The notes beneath the pieces are model-generated. The model did no database searches, had not been told where the DNA came from, and was given only the letters and a program-made list of their open reading frames with translations. 64,000 nucleotides of DNA, from the NCBI RefSeq assembly GCF_016587415.1, contig NZ_BNJI01000001.1, positions 1,279,501 through 1,343,500 on the forward strand. The letters are read 5' to 3'. Positions 1 through 8,405 of the stretch are shown here, piece after piece. Position numbers and translations under genes: made by a program. The number at the start of each line of letters is the position of its first letter. Positions within the stretch are counted from its first letter, which is position 1. Source of the DNA: Ktedonobacter sp. SOSP1-85. GTDB taxonomy: Bacteria; Chloroflexota; Ktedonobacteria; Ktedonobacterales; Ktedonobacteraceae.

Positions 1-1317
1 GGGATATTAGATAAGGTCGGTGGGCTGGAATTAGCTCGGGCGTATAGCCTCTTCTGTATGATGGGCGTGAACACGATCGTCTACTTTTGCACAAAAAAAT
101 TTTTTCAGCGCCCGGCGGCGATCTTTGCTTCGGCTGCCTACGCCTCTTTGGGGACCGTTCTCTATCTCAGTCGTCTGGCAACGTTTGATGCCATGTGCCT
201 TTTCTTAATCGCCCTGGGGACTGGTCTGGCCATTAAAATAGGTACGAGCCGTCATAGCTGGCTGGCACTACTCATCGGGCCATTGCTGATGCTCTCAATT
301 CTAACCAAATACGCTGCCATGCTCTTTTCGCTACCAGTGCTGGGTGTTCTCGTCTTCACTAGCCTGGCCTTTCTGGGCTGGTGGCGGATGATCCTGCGCC
401 TGGTTCTGGCACTGATTTCTCTGGCTGGCAGCATGGTGACAACTTATTACTTTGTGGATAAATCGGCTTTTCACGCCATCTCTGGCACAACTACCAACCG
501 AGTTGCTGAGATTATCAAGCCACGCCTCGAGTTATTTTTACATGCGCTCCAGATGGGGGGTCTTGTCTGGGCAGCCGCGCTGGTTGCACTAGTGCTTATC
601 TTCCGGATGGATAAGCGGTTTCGTCTGACAGCTCTCTTGCTCTTTGGTTCGTCCTGGCTAGTGCCAGCGTATCATATCTACGAGCAAGAAGGTGTTTCAT
701 TCGATAAGCATCTTGCCTTTGGTCTATTCTTTGCCGCGCCTCTGGCAGGATTTGCCCTAGCCTGGATATCAGGTCACGTACAGCATTCTTTTTCTTTTGC
801 TCGGGTCAAGGGTCGTCACTGGCTCGTAGGCTTATCAGTGATCCTGCTCATCTTTATGTTAGGCTCGCAGCAGTCCCAGACCATTTATACTCAGTGGGCT
901 CATACAGGGGGGTTAAGCAGAGAACTGCACACCCAGATCCGTGATGGAGGTGGACGCCTGTTGGCTGAGGATATTGAAGTGTCTCGCTACGATGCGAAAG
1001 ATATTACAGAGCCCTGGCAATGGAACGGCGTCAACTACTTTTATTACGCTCCTCCCGGTGCTCAGCCTCTCCTCGGTGATCCAGCGCTAACGCAGGCGAT
1101 CAAAGATCGCTATTTCGCGGTTATCGAACTCAGTTTTAACTACTATCCGTATGAGGCAACTTTCATTGCAAAACAGATGATCGCGACCAGAAATTATGAT
1201 CTGATCGCAACGATCCCATTCTGGAACTCGTTTGGCATGGGTCATTTCTATCTCTGGCGTAGCGCGGCGGTACCGGGACACGGGAACTTTACCAAACTTT
1301 CACAAGTAGTTATCTGA
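1..1317 (+). CDS. Membrane glycosyltransferase, ArnT/PMT-like (GT39/GT83 type), 5' truncated
   Basis: The reading frame is open from the first base of the window, so the N-terminus lies outside. What remains is about 438 residues: a run of hydrophobic segments followed by a soluble C-terminal part of about 130 residues. This is the architecture of polyprenyl-phosphate-dependent glycosyltransferases (PMT/ArnT superfamily), which move a sugar from a lipid carrier at the outer face of the membrane. The catalytic first periplasmic loop, with its acidic pair, would be in the missing part, so activity cannot be judged. An ATG at base 58 exists but the frame upstream is continuous, so it is not taken as the start. 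The acceptor and donor are unknown. A hairpin downstream separates it from the convergent YbjQ gene. Confidence 0.7.
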   Translation, partial: GILDKVGGLELARAYSLFCMMGVNTIVYFCTKKFFQRPAAIFASAAYASLGTVLYLSRLATFDAMCLFLIALGTGLAIKIGTSRHSWLALLIGPLLMLSILTKYAAMLFSLPVLGVLVFTSLAFLGWWRMILRLVLALISLAGSMVTTYYFVDKSAFHAISGTTTNRVAEIIKPRLELFLHALQMGGLVWAAALVALVLIFRMDKRFRLTALLLFGSSWLVPAYHIYEQEGVSFDKHLAFGLFFAAPLAGFALAWISGHVQHSFSFARVKGRHWLVGLSVILLIFMLGSQQSQTIYTQWAHTGGLSRELHTQIRDGGGRLLAEDIEVSRYDAKDITEPWQWNGVNYFYYAPPGAQPLLGDPALTQAIKDRYFAVIELSFNYYPYEATFIAKQMIATRNYDLIATIPFWNSFGMGHFYLWRSAAVPGHGNFTKLSQVVI

Positions 1318-1428
1318 CCTGGAACCTGGCCTCAAGCCGCTCAACCAGCAGGATATCGCGCTGCTCAAGAGCATCAAGCCGGGACCAACTATCTGCAGCA
1401 CTTTGCACGCTAGATAGATGGTACGCAT

Positions 1429-1473
1429 AAACGAGAGCCCTCCAAGTATTGCTTCTCGAAGGGGCTCTCGTTT
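1429..1473. terminator. Convergent-gene hairpin terminator
   Basis: Arms AAACGAGAGCCC (1429-1440) and GGGCTCTCGTTT (1462-1473) pair perfectly over 12 bp around a 21-base loop. The hairpin sits between the ends of two converging genes, so it probably serves both directions. The A- and T-rich outer ends of the arms give a short U run on either transcript. Confidence 0.6.
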
Positions 1474-1504
1474 ATGGCCTTCACTATTTCTCTCAACCAG
1501 CATA

Positions 1505-1885
1505 TTACCCCTGGTCCTGGGATACTACCACTACCGCTGTGCCATAGCACAGCACCTCGGTTACCCCCTGCGTAATCTCGGTCGCGTCATAGCGCACCCC
1601 AATAATCGCGTTGGCCCCAACCTGTTGTGCATGCTGAATCATCAATTCATAGGCATCGTTTCGCGTCTCCTCGCAAAGCTCCGTATATAATGAAATGTTT
1701 CCACCAACTAACTGCTGAAAGGAGGCGCCAACGGTGCCTATTACGCTACGCGAGCGAACAATGATACCACGTACAATCCCAAGTGTACGCACGATGCGAT
1801 GATTGGGGAGTTCGAAACCTGTTGTCACATAATGGTGAATATTTATGTCTTGCGCCGATGACTGGCTGGCTGGGTCCTGGTACAT
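1505..1885 (-). CDS. YbjQ/UPF0145 family protein (putative heavy-metal-binding domain)
   Basis: This 126-residue protein matches the YbjQ (UPF0145) family pattern: a Val-rich start, a [12 protein letters not shown] segment, a Glu-rich helix with ARxxA-like spacing (residues about 66-85) and the closing [14 protein letters not shown] segment. The family forms small pentamer-like dodecin-type assemblies and was named for proposed metal binding, but its biological role is not settled. The start is supported by GTGGAGG about 7 bases before the ATG. It is a single gene, convergent with the upstream glycosyltransferase. Nothing here points to a specific metal. Confidence 0.8.
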   Translation of the reverse strand: MYQDPASQSSAQDINIHHYVTTGFELPNHRIVRTLGIVRGIIVRSRSVIGTVGASFQQLVGGNISLYTELCEETRNDAYELMIQHAQQVGANAIIGVRYDATEITQGVTEVLCYGTAVVVVSQDQG

Positions 1886-2007
1886 GCAAATCCTCCACGA
1901 AAATAGGGGGACACACTCATGATCTCAAGGGAATCTCCTGTGTCCTCCATACATACGCAGGCAACGGTAGGCATGTTGCAAATACAGCCGTCATTTTCGT
2001 CACGCCC

Positions 2008-2907
2008 TTACTCCGCTAGGCGTGACGAGCTATGCGCCACGTCTCCAGCTTCATCCTCGTCCTCCTCCTCCCACTCCTCCACGTATTCAAACTCTTCCTC
2101 TTCAGCCTGGCGTTGCAGATCCCGCTCGCGCGCGCGCTGCTCGATCGTCTTAAGCCAGCGGATAAAGAGCGGCGACATCACAATTAAGTCGACAATGCCT
2201 GGGATAAGCAAGATCGAGCCGCCTACAGCCTGGTCTGAAAAGGGCGAGAGTCCAAGCTGATAGGGGATGATATAGTGAGAGTAGATTGGGACCTCGGTCA
2301 CCACCAGGAGAAAGGCCAGGATATCGACTGGCTGCCCATCCAGGAAGACATACAACATCTGCATAGGCAGGCTTAAAGCACGCTGGCCCACCATGGGACC
2401 AATGAGGGGCCACCAGTTTAAGAACGAGGCTACAAAAACCAGGGTCAACCAGCCATGGTAGACCCCAGCACTGGTCACGCTCCTGCTATATAAGAGCGGT
2501 GTATGCCATAATAAGAAGATCAGGTTGAAGAGAATCGAAGCCGTTAGCGGGCGCAAGAGAACCCGCGCCAGCACGCGCATAGGAGGCAATGCGAACAGGA
2601 GACGCAACATCTCTTCGGGGCAGGCCGCCATAAAAAGCGGCGAGCAGAGAGTGATCAAGATCACCACCTGGGTCATATGCACCGAGAAGAGCTGCGTACG
2701 CGCGATAGCATCTATGGGCGAAAAGAACGCTCCGATTGAACAGGCCAATGCCAGCACAAAAAAGATGATATGGCGCGCCTTGACCGGAGAGGCGTGCGCT
2801 TCAGATAAAGAGAGACGTCGTAGACGTACCACGCCTACAACATAGAATATCGTGAGAAGAAGCAGAATACAGAGAGCAGGAATGTTCCAGGACCATGCTT
2901 GCGCCAT
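2008..2907 (-). CDS. ctaG: CtaG-like cytochrome c oxidase assembly membrane protein (caa3_CtaG family)
   Basis: A 299-residue polytopic membrane protein of the caa3_CtaG family, which is needed for making caa3-type cytochrome oxidase in Bacillus. Visible family features are HMTQ at about residues 75-78, the LLWHTP segment, the HGWL segment and about seven hydrophobic helices. The C-terminus is a strongly acidic tail (EEEEFEYVEEWEEEDEDE) facing the cytoplasm by prediction. The start at 2907 is preferred over an upstream ATG at 2934 because TGGAGA lies about 8 bases before it. No oxidase subunit genes are adjacent here, so the partner complex is elsewhere. A short inverted repeat (1999-2026) overlaps the stop codon and may be a weak terminator. 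Confidence 0.8.
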   Translation of the reverse strand: MAQAWSWNIPALCILLLLTIFYVVGVVRLRRLSLSEAHASPVKARHIIFFVLALACSIGAFFSPIDAIARTQLFSVHMTQVVILITLCSPLFMAACPEEMLRLLFALPPMRVLARVLLRPLTASILFNLIFLLWHTPLLYSRSVTSAGVYHGWLTLVFVASFLNWWPLIGPMVGQRALSLPMQMLYVFLDGQPVDILAFLLVVTEVPIYSHYIIPYQLGLSPFSDQAVGGSILLIPGIVDLIVMSPLFIRWLKTIEQRARERDLQRQAEEEEFEYVEEWEEEDEDEAGDVAHSSSRLAE

Positions 2908-3065
2908 TATGAGAAATCTCCAGAAAGCTAACATCTAGCAACAGAACGACGTGTCTGCACCACCTCGTAGTATAGTGCAGACACATAGTGCATGCAAATT
3001 CTGGGAATACATTCCCCAGTTCTCACGCAACGAGCCGAGGTAGGCACCAGAGGAGAAAGAAAATA

Positions 3066-4214
3066 ATGCATATTGTAATCGCACCACAGTCCCTTAAAGG
3101 GAGCCTGAGCGCTATTGAGGCCGGACAAGCCATTGCAGAAGGCGCGCAAGCCATCTATCCCCAGGCCAGCATCGAGATTATTCCCATCGCGGACGGTGGC
3201 GAGGGCACAGCCCAGGCGCTGGCCGATGCAACGGGTGGCCGCATCATAGAGCGCACTGTGACTGGTCCACTGGGTGCTCCGGTCAAGGCCTTTTACGCGT
3301 TACTGGGCGATGGGGAGACTGCGGTAATAGAGATGGCCGCCAGCGCGGGCCTGCCCCTGGTTGCGGCAGAGGCACGCGATCCACGCATCACGACAACCTA
3401 TGGTGTGGGGGAGCTGGTTCGTGCAGCCCTCGATGCGGGTTGCCGCCATTTTATTATTGGTCTGGGGGGAAGCGCCACCAACGATGGAGGTGCGGGCATG
3501 CTTCAGGCCCTGGGCGTGCGCTTACTGGATAGGCAAGGACAAGAGCTTCCTTATGGCGGAGCTGCACTTCGGCGGCTACATCATATTGATATTGAGAACC
3601 TGGATGCGCGCCTACAGGAATGTACCTTTGATGTGGCCTGTGATGTCACCAATCCCCTCTGTGGGCCAGAGGGGGCCTCAGCGATCTATGGTCCACAGAA
3701 GGGTGCCGATCCCGCCATGGTTGAGGAACTTGACGACGCGTTAGCACACTATGCGGAGATCATCGAGCGTGATCTATGCATCAGAGTAAAGGATTTACCT
3801 GGCGCGGGCGCAGCCGGGGGCATGGGCGCGGGGCTGGTCGCCTTCTTGAAGGCGCGCTTGCGTCCAGGGGCACAGATTGTCCTGGAGGCGGTCGCTTTAG
3901 AGCAGCGTCTCCCCACTGCGAACCTTGTCATCTCCGCCGAGGGGCGCCTTGATGGACAAACAGCATACGGAAAAAGCGTAGGTGCGGTCGCCCAACTGGC
4001 GAAACGCTATCATCTCCCAGTGCTTGTCCTGGCAGGTGGTCTGGGCGAAAATTATCAAGAGGTCTATCAGCTTGGCATAGACGGCCTGATACTTATTCCT
4101 GATGGCCCCATGACGCTTGAATATGCGATGCAGCATGCCTATAAGCTGGCACGGGAGGCGACTGAACGCGCCCTCCGCCTCTTCCGAACCGCTCAAGAAT
4201 CCGCGAAAAAATAA
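3066..4214 (+). CDS. glxK: Glycerate kinase (GK-II / GarK-GlxK family)
   Basis: This 382-residue protein phosphorylates D-glycerate, most likely to 2-phosphoglycerate, feeding glyoxylate, serine or sugar-acid breakdown into glycolysis. Family features seen are the N-terminal IAPQSLKGSLSA segment, IADGGEGT (residues about 40-47), GLGGSATNDGGAGML (about 136-150) and the C-terminal SAEGRLDGQTAYGKS block. The start at 3066 is chosen because AGGAGA precedes it and homology begins at MHIVIAPQS; an upstream in-frame ATG at 2988 would add a basic, non-conserved stretch. It stands alone on the plus strand, divergent from ctaG, so no pathway operon is visible. Confidence 0.9.
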   Translation: MHIVIAPQSLKGSLSAIEAGQAIAEGAQAIYPQASIEIIPIADGGEGTAQALADATGGRIIERTVTGPLGAPVKAFYALLGDGETAVIEMAASAGLPLVAAEARDPRITTTYGVGELVRAALDAGCRHFIIGLGGSATNDGGAGMLQALGVRLLDRQGQELPYGGAALRRLHHIDIENLDARLQECTFDVACDVTNPLCGPEGASAIYGPQKGADPAMVEELDDALAHYAEIIERDLCIRVKDLPGAGAAGGMGAGLVAFLKARLRPGAQIVLEAVALEQRLPTANLVISAEGRLDGQTAYGKSVGAVAQLAKRYHLPVLVLAGGLGENYQEVYQLGIDGLILIPDGPMTLEYAMQHAYKLAREATERALRLFRTAQESAKK

Positions 4215-4284
4215 TACCAGGAACGGATCTCAAAATTGCTATTACAAATTGCTATTACTAAATTACTGGTTTGTGAACGTCTTA

Positions 4285-4312
4285 TTACAAGAAAGCAAAA
4301 TCGTGGTACAAT
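4285..4312 (+). promoter_or_regulatory. Candidate sigma-A promoter upstream of the small ORF
   Basis: TTACAA (4285-4290), a 16-base spacer and TACAAT (4307-4312) form a reasonable -35/-10 pair in an AT-rich stretch downstream of glycerate kinase. It would give a 5' leader of about 180 bases before the small ORF at 4502. Just upstream, ATTGCTATTAC is directly repeated. Confidence 0.35.
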
Positions 4313-4501
4313 GAGGTATCCCTCGTATACGTACACATTTTCTAGTTGTATTGTTCTTTTTATTATCATTAGCCTCACTAAGTTCCACTTATCTCTCGAT
4401 GAGGTCGACGAAATGTAATATGAACAGAGAGGCCGATGCCAACCAGGAATGTTCGCCATCGTAGTTTGTCCCATTGTCCTTATTGATTGAGGGAGCATGT
4501 T

Positions 4502-4702
4502 ATGCCAGAACAGTCCTACACCACACGTGCTTCGGATATTCAGCGTCTATTGTCTGCCGGTTTCAGTGAAGCCGAGGCCCGTAAGCTCCTCTTCATGCGT
4601 GAGCATGTTGATGAGCAGATTGAGTACCGCGAGATGCTTGAAGAGAGTCGGCGCCTCAACTTTATTCGCTGGTTACTCGAACACAACCGTATGAGTCGCT
4701 AA
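4502..4702 (+). CDS. Small helical protein of unknown function (66 aa)
   Basis: A 66-residue charged, helix-rich protein with no family I recognise. The start is set at the ATG because GAGGGAG lies about 6 bases upstream; a TTG 15 bases earlier would put that site inside the gene. Residues about 6-35 read like a UBA- or CUE-type three-helix pattern (IQRLLSAGFSEAEARKLL). That resemblance is only a visual impression. It has its own candidate promoter and is followed by a family A repeat. Confidence 0.5.
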   Translation: MPEQSYTTRASDIQRLLSAGFSEAEARKLLFMREHVDEQIEYREMLEESRRLNFIRWLLEHNRMSR

Positions 4703-4752
4703 AGGTCTGGTTACGATCAGGGCGCGGCTTTTCATCATAAATTTGCTTCCTT

Positions 4753-4813
4753 CTTATTCCGAAACCCAACGTCACTCTCGTGACAAGCGCTTCGCGCTCA
4801 GGATTTCGGATAC
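4753..4813. repeat. Family A intergenic repeat, copy 1 (short form)
   Basis: Starts with CTTATTCCGAAACCC and ends with a degenerate inverted copy (TTTCGGATA). Inside are two small hairpins, GTCAC/GTGAC and AGCGC/GCGCT. Three more copies occur in this window near 8.3, 12.0 and 21.7 kb. Located between the small ORF and the rnpB terminator. No coding potential. Confidence 0.8.
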
Positions 4814-4830
4814 ATAGTTCCTAGAACGCA

Positions 4831-4862
4831 AAGAAAAGCAGCGGAGACATGATCTCCGCTGC
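4831..4862 (-). terminator. Rho-independent terminator of rnpB
   Basis: Minus-strand stem GCAGCGGAGA/TCTCCGCTGC (4838-4847 and 4853-4862) with a 5-base loop, followed on the transcript by a TTTTCTTT run. It lies just past the 3' end of RNase P RNA in the right orientation. Confidence 0.85.
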
Positions 4863-4875
4863 CTTCTTGTTTTGT

Positions 4876-5274
4876 GCGTGTGGAGTTGAGAGAAGCCATA
4901 AGCCGAATTCTGTTCCCGCGCAACCTCTCGATTACACGGGTGGCAATCATCTATCTGGGACACTGATTACTCAGCATCTCAAGCAACCAACCCGAGGGTT
5001 GACAGACGAGCCGCCTGCTAGCCTCCTCGACGTGCGAGGAAACTATCCCCTCTGCTCGGTCTTGCTCCGGATGGGGTTTGCCCAGCCAGCCGATCACCCG
5101 GCTGCTGGTGAGCTCTTACCTCACCATTTCGCCCTTACCTGTGCCCTCACATATGCGCTGAGCACAGGCGGTATGTTTCTGTTGCACTTTCCTTAAGGTC
5201 ACCCCCACTGGCCGTTAGCCAGCATCCCGCTCTGTGGAGTTCGGACTTTCCTCGCATAGCTGTATGCTACACGC
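4876..5274 (-). ncRNA. rnpB: RNase P RNA (bacterial type A)
   Basis: Read on the minus strand, this contains the universally conserved 5' core GAGGAAAGTCCGAACTCC (about 5255-5238), a GCTGGCTAACGGCCAGTG helix, and near the 3' end ACAGAATTCGGCTTATGG (from about 4914), which are hallmarks of type A RNase P RNA. Ends were set by the pairing GCGTGT (5269-5274) with ACACGC (4876-4881), taken as helix P1; a small GCATA/TATGC hairpin just inside corresponds to a short P3. Length is about 399 nt, normal for the family. The RNA is the catalytic part of the ribozyme that matures tRNA 5' ends. The exact transcription start is not determined; an IS element begins about 80 bp upstream. Confidence 0.93.
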
Positions 5275-5385
5275 GATTGCCAGGCTTCCTCAAATCCACC
5301 GTCGTACAGAGTACCATATCTCTCCTGGATCGTCCAGAGGGCAATAATATGCACAAACATAAGTCATCCCAAATTTTGAGGAAAA

Positions 5386-5437
5386 GGAAGAGATCCGGGG
5401 CCTTCTCCACGTGCGGAGAAGGCCCCGGATCTCTTCC
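5386..5437. terminator. 23-bp perfect hairpin inside the IS, downstream of transposase
   Basis: Arms 5386-5408 and 5415-5437 pair perfectly (GGAAGAGATCCGG at the outer end, CCTTCTCC next to a 6-base ACGTGC loop). On the minus strand it is followed by CTTTTCC. It could end transposase transcription and also block readthrough from the IS into rnpB, which lies immediately downstream. Confidence 0.6.
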
Positions 5438-5612
5438 TTTGTGCAGGAGACAGGTACCGGCCTGCCATTTCCCCCGTGCCACGGCCAGGGGAGCACAGCT
5501 TGTGCACGCCTTGCCCCATGATCTCGTGTGGCGGCTTGTCCCTGTGTATACGAAGCCAACGCGTCCCCTGCTGCGTTTTCCCGCTTACGCTTGCACGCAG
5601 GTGCTTGTGGCT

Positions 5613-7028
5613 TTAGACGGATGCTTTTTCTTCCGTGACGATGACGCGCCCGGCCACAGGGGGCTCCCGAGGGAGCAACGCCTGGGGTGGATAGGCCTGC
5701 CAAAGCGCTCGTACGGCCTTTCGCAGCCGCACGAAGGGATGCTTCACCAGGCGCAAGTGCCGACCCGTGCGCGGACAAAAGGTCTCGATGCACCAGGTTC
5801 GCAGCGGCTCAAGCCAGGGATGCAACAACGAGAGCAGAAAGTCGTAGGCCAGCGTCGCGATCAGCAAGAGCTTTTCGCGCGTCTCCCATGCCTGCACGCG
5901 TGGACTCTCAAAGCCGAGCTCACTTTTTTGATCCTTGATTTCCTCCTCCACCTGCCAGCGACGGGCGTAGGCCCAGTAGGTGGGCCAAGCCTGCGTGGGA
6001 GTGCTGGCAAGTTCTGCCGTCAAGAGATACCAGGGCTCACGATCTTGGGAGCGACAGACCACCAACCAGAGGGGATGCTCAGGGTGGTCAGGATGGCGAA
6101 CGGGAAAGGCCACAATCCCTCCTGGCACGAGGCACTGCTTGCGCGCATCCCAGATGGCCATCTTCTCCCAACTCGGTTTGCCGCGGGCGATCTCCCAGGT
6201 TTTGCGCAGACACCCCTGCTCATCAAGGAGCTTGTAACTGCTCTTCCAGCGCATGATGAAGCGCAGCTCCAAGCCCAGGAGCACCCCAAGCCAGAAGCTG
6301 CCTGCAAAGCCAGAGTCAAAGATATGAATCACGCGGCGACCAAAGCGCTCCTTGAGCTCAACGAGCAGCTTGCCTTGTTCATCGCGTTGGAAGGAGGCAT
6401 GCACTCCCCGGCTCGTCCACCAGCGCATGGCGGCCACCTGGGGAGGATCCTGACGGGTGGAGAGACCCACCAGCAGGACGCCTTCCCAGTGAAGCCCGGG
6501 GACAAAAACGGGACCACTGGGAGGCGTGTAGAAGCCCTTCTTGATCCGCTTCAAGCGCGCTGCTTTCGTCGAGCGCACTGCGCAGTACTCCTCATTGTGG
6601 ATGCTTTCGGCTTTTTCCTGCTGACTGCTATCCCAGACCAGGAGCGCGATGAGCTGCTGGGCTTCCCACTGCTCAAGGCGCTCGTGCGCTCGTTGCAAGA
6701 GATACTCACGGATGAGGGAGCTCGACCACTTGGGAGAACGCAGCAGATGGCTGATGCGCTTGACAGCAGCGGGTGTCTGCTGAGCTGAGCCCAGGTGTTC
6801 ACCCAGTTCGGTCAAGAGCAAGGCATTGACCCGGTCACGAAAAGTGATGATGGTTTGCACCAACCGCGCAAAGGTGCGCACCAGGCGCTTGTCTAGCTGG
6901 GCATCCAGCTGCAGGAGCAGGGGCATGAGGTGCTTAGCTAACAGGCGTAAGAGCGCCTCTGACATCAGTTCGGGGTCAAAGGCCCACACTTGCGGACCCT
7001 CTTGCCATATGAGAGAATGCGTTGACAT
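5613..7028 (-). CDS. IS4-family DDE transposase
   Basis: A 471-residue transposase. The DDE triad is visible: D133 in LVWDSS, D238 in HIFDSG and E361. The C-terminal signature has exact IS4 spacing, Y354-(2)-R357-(3)-E361-(6)-K368 (YARRWQVEEEIKDQK), so the enzyme looks intact. The start at 7028 is supported by TGGAGGG about 8 bases upstream; the frame continues upstream into the terminal repeat but without a ribosome site. A long antisense open frame (plus strand 5277-6788) is a codon-bias artefact. It is transcribed towards rnpB. Confidence 0.93.
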   Translation of the reverse strand: MSTHSLIWQEGPQVWAFDPELMSEALLRLLAKHLMPLLLQLDAQLDKRLVRTFARLVQTIITFRDRVNALLLTELGEHLGSAQQTPAAVKRISHLLRSPKWSSSLIREYLLQRAHERLEQWEAQQLIALLVWDSSQQEKAESIHNEEYCAVRSTKAARLKRIKKGFYTPPSGPVFVPGLHWEGVLLVGLSTRQDPPQVAAMRWWTSRGVHASFQRDEQGKLLVELKERFGRRVIHIFDSGFAGSFWLGVLLGLELRFIMRWKSSYKLLDEQGCLRKTWEIARGKPSWEKMAIWDARKQCLVPGGIVAFPVRHPDHPEHPLWLVVCRSQDREPWYLLTAELASTPTQAWPTYWAYARRWQVEEEIKDQKSELGFESPRVQAWETREKLLLIATLAYDFLLSLLHPWLEPLRTWCIETFCPRTGRHLRLVKHPFVRLRKAVRALWQAYPPQALLPREPPVAGRVIVTEEKASV

Positions 7029-7141
7029 GTCGAGCCCTCCAGTTGAGTTCTTGAGGTGGTAAAGGGTGTTTTCCTCAAGTTTCTCTCTGGAGGGCTTTTT
7101 GGCAAGCTCATCCTCAAAAAATTCGGGATGACTTATGTTTG

Positions 7142-7509
7142 CCGTTTTTCGCCCATACCCCTTACCCCTGAGCGCCGCAGGCGCGAAGGTACTTCTGTGA
7201 AAGAGGAATTTCCCGCGCAATCGAGAATGGCAATATCAGTCATATACAGACAGGTAGATACAAAGCTCTTTTTAGAAGGCAAAGAAGCCTTACTACAAGC
7301 ATAGTTAAGATGACGACCATGGGGATAGCGTGCCTTGAACAGCATTGCGAACTGGCACAAAACGCGCTAAAATGTCAGCGGTGAATAACTTATTATATAG
7401 GGGACCCGGATATCGTAGTCCCTGGTCCCCAAAGTTTCATTCTGGCACATCGTCGCGATACTGATACAAAAGTGCATGATGAGGCTCAAGTGTTGCTAGA
7501 GGTATATGA
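7142..7509. other. Intergenic gap between the IS and rnc, with a family B hairpin
   Basis: No gene is supported. At 7172-7184 the palindrome GCGCC-GCA-GGCGC, preceded by CTTACCCCTG, matches the small hairpin unit of repeat family B. It is the only recognisable structure. The rest is AT-richer sequence that may contain the rnc promoter, but no convincing -35/-10 pair was found. Confidence 0.5.
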
Positions 7510-8193
7510 ATGCACGAAGAGTTGGAAGCTATTCTCGATATACAATTTCATAATCCCAATCTGCTCACCCTTGCCCTCACCCATCGCTCCTATATTTATG
7601 AGGCAGCGGGTGAAGGGAGAAGCTCAAATGAACGCCTGGAGTTTCTGGGAGACTCCATTCTCGCTCTCATTAGCGCGGACTTTCTCTACCGCACATTTCC
7701 CGACCTGGCGGAGGGCGAATTGACCGATGCTCGTGCAGTCCTGGTGCGCACCGAGACGCTGGCGAACTTTGCGCGCGACATTAACCTGAGCAATTTCCTG
7801 CTTATGGGCAAAGGGGAGCAACATAGCGGTGGAGGTCAACGCGTCCTTGCCTCAGCGTTCGAGGCTCTACTAGGCGCGATCTATCTCGATCAGGGATTGG
7901 ATGCAGTGCAGACATTCCTCCTCAAACGTCTTGAACCTCTGGCTCACACTATCGTCAGGAATCGCCTCTTTAAGGATAATAAGTCGCTCTTTCAAGAACT
8001 TGCGCAGGCTCATGACGGTATTACCCCATCCTACCGTCTTGTCAATCAGGAAGGTCCTTCCCACAACCGCGAGTTTACTATCGAGGTACTCCTTGGTGAA
8101 CAGGTCGCGGGACGAGGCCAGGGGCGCAATAAACAATCTGCGGAACAAGAGGCCGCACGCCAGGCTTTACTCAGCCGGGGATGGATCTCATAG
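7510..8193 (+). CDS. rnc: Ribonuclease III
   Basis: A 227-residue protein, normal length for bacterial RNase III. The signature NERLEFLGDSIL (residues about 38-49) carries the catalytic Glu and Asp, and the second metal-binding part reads ASAFEALLGAIYLDQG (about 117-132). The C-terminal third is a double-stranded RNA-binding domain ending AEQEAARQALLSRG. The enzyme cuts dsRNA in rRNA precursors and structured mRNAs; the many long intergenic hairpins in this genome would be natural substrates (inference). AGAGG lies 7 bases before the ATG. It is followed by a family A repeat and then rpoN. Confidence 0.95.
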   Translation: MHEELEAILDIQFHNPNLLTLALTHRSYIYEAAGEGRSSNERLEFLGDSILALISADFLYRTFPDLAEGELTDARAVLVRTETLANFARDINLSNFLLMGKGEQHSGGGQRVLASAFEALLGAIYLDQGLDAVQTFLLKRLEPLAHTIVRNRLFKDNKSLFQELAQAHDGITPSYRLVNQEGPSHNREFTIEVLLGEQVAGRGQGRNKQSAEQEAARQALLSRGWIS

Positions 8194-8280
8194 CGAAGTA
8201 ACCAGTCAGTCCGTTACCCATCCAGGGCGCAATGAAGCGCAGAGGTACGTGCTATGTCCCGTCCGTCGCCGGACAGAGAT

Positions 8281-8379
8281 CTTATTCCGAAACCCAACCC
8301 CCATTCGGGGGCGCGCGACACTTGCGTGTCTAGCGCTTCCCCCATTCGGGGACAAGCGCGCTCAGGGTGTTCGGATAAG
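8281..8379. repeat. Family A intergenic repeat, copy 2 (long form with two inserts)
   Basis: Has the CTTATTCCGAAACCC left end and GTTCGGATAAG right end, then the AGTAAG tail shared with other copies. Compared with the short copies it carries two extra CCCCATTCGGGG-type hairpin modules, one beside each arm of the central AGCGCTT region. Located between rnc and rpoN. Confidence 0.8.
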
Positions 8380-8405
8380 AAGTAAGAGGGGAAGTAGGGC
8401 AGAGT

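Larger units (their letters stand above)
5354..7141 (-). mobile_element. IS4-type insertion sequence (about 1.79 kb)
   Basis: Terminal inverted repeats are visible. The left end begins CAAACATAAGTCATCCC (5354) and the right end ends with its inverse, GGGATGACTTATGTTTG (7141); the similarity continues inward through an AATTTT-rich stretch to GAGGA. Between them is one transposase gene and, downstream of it, a 23-bp hairpin. No matching target duplication was found in the flanks (TAATATGCA on the left, CCGTTTTTC on the right). It may have decayed, or one end may have been rearranged. Confidence 0.85.

Noticed and set aside
5277..6788. A 503-residue open frame on the plus strand opposite the transposase
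   Set aside because: It is antisense to an intact DDE transposase, has no family features and no good ribosome site. GC-rich codon use of the transposase explains the lack of stops.
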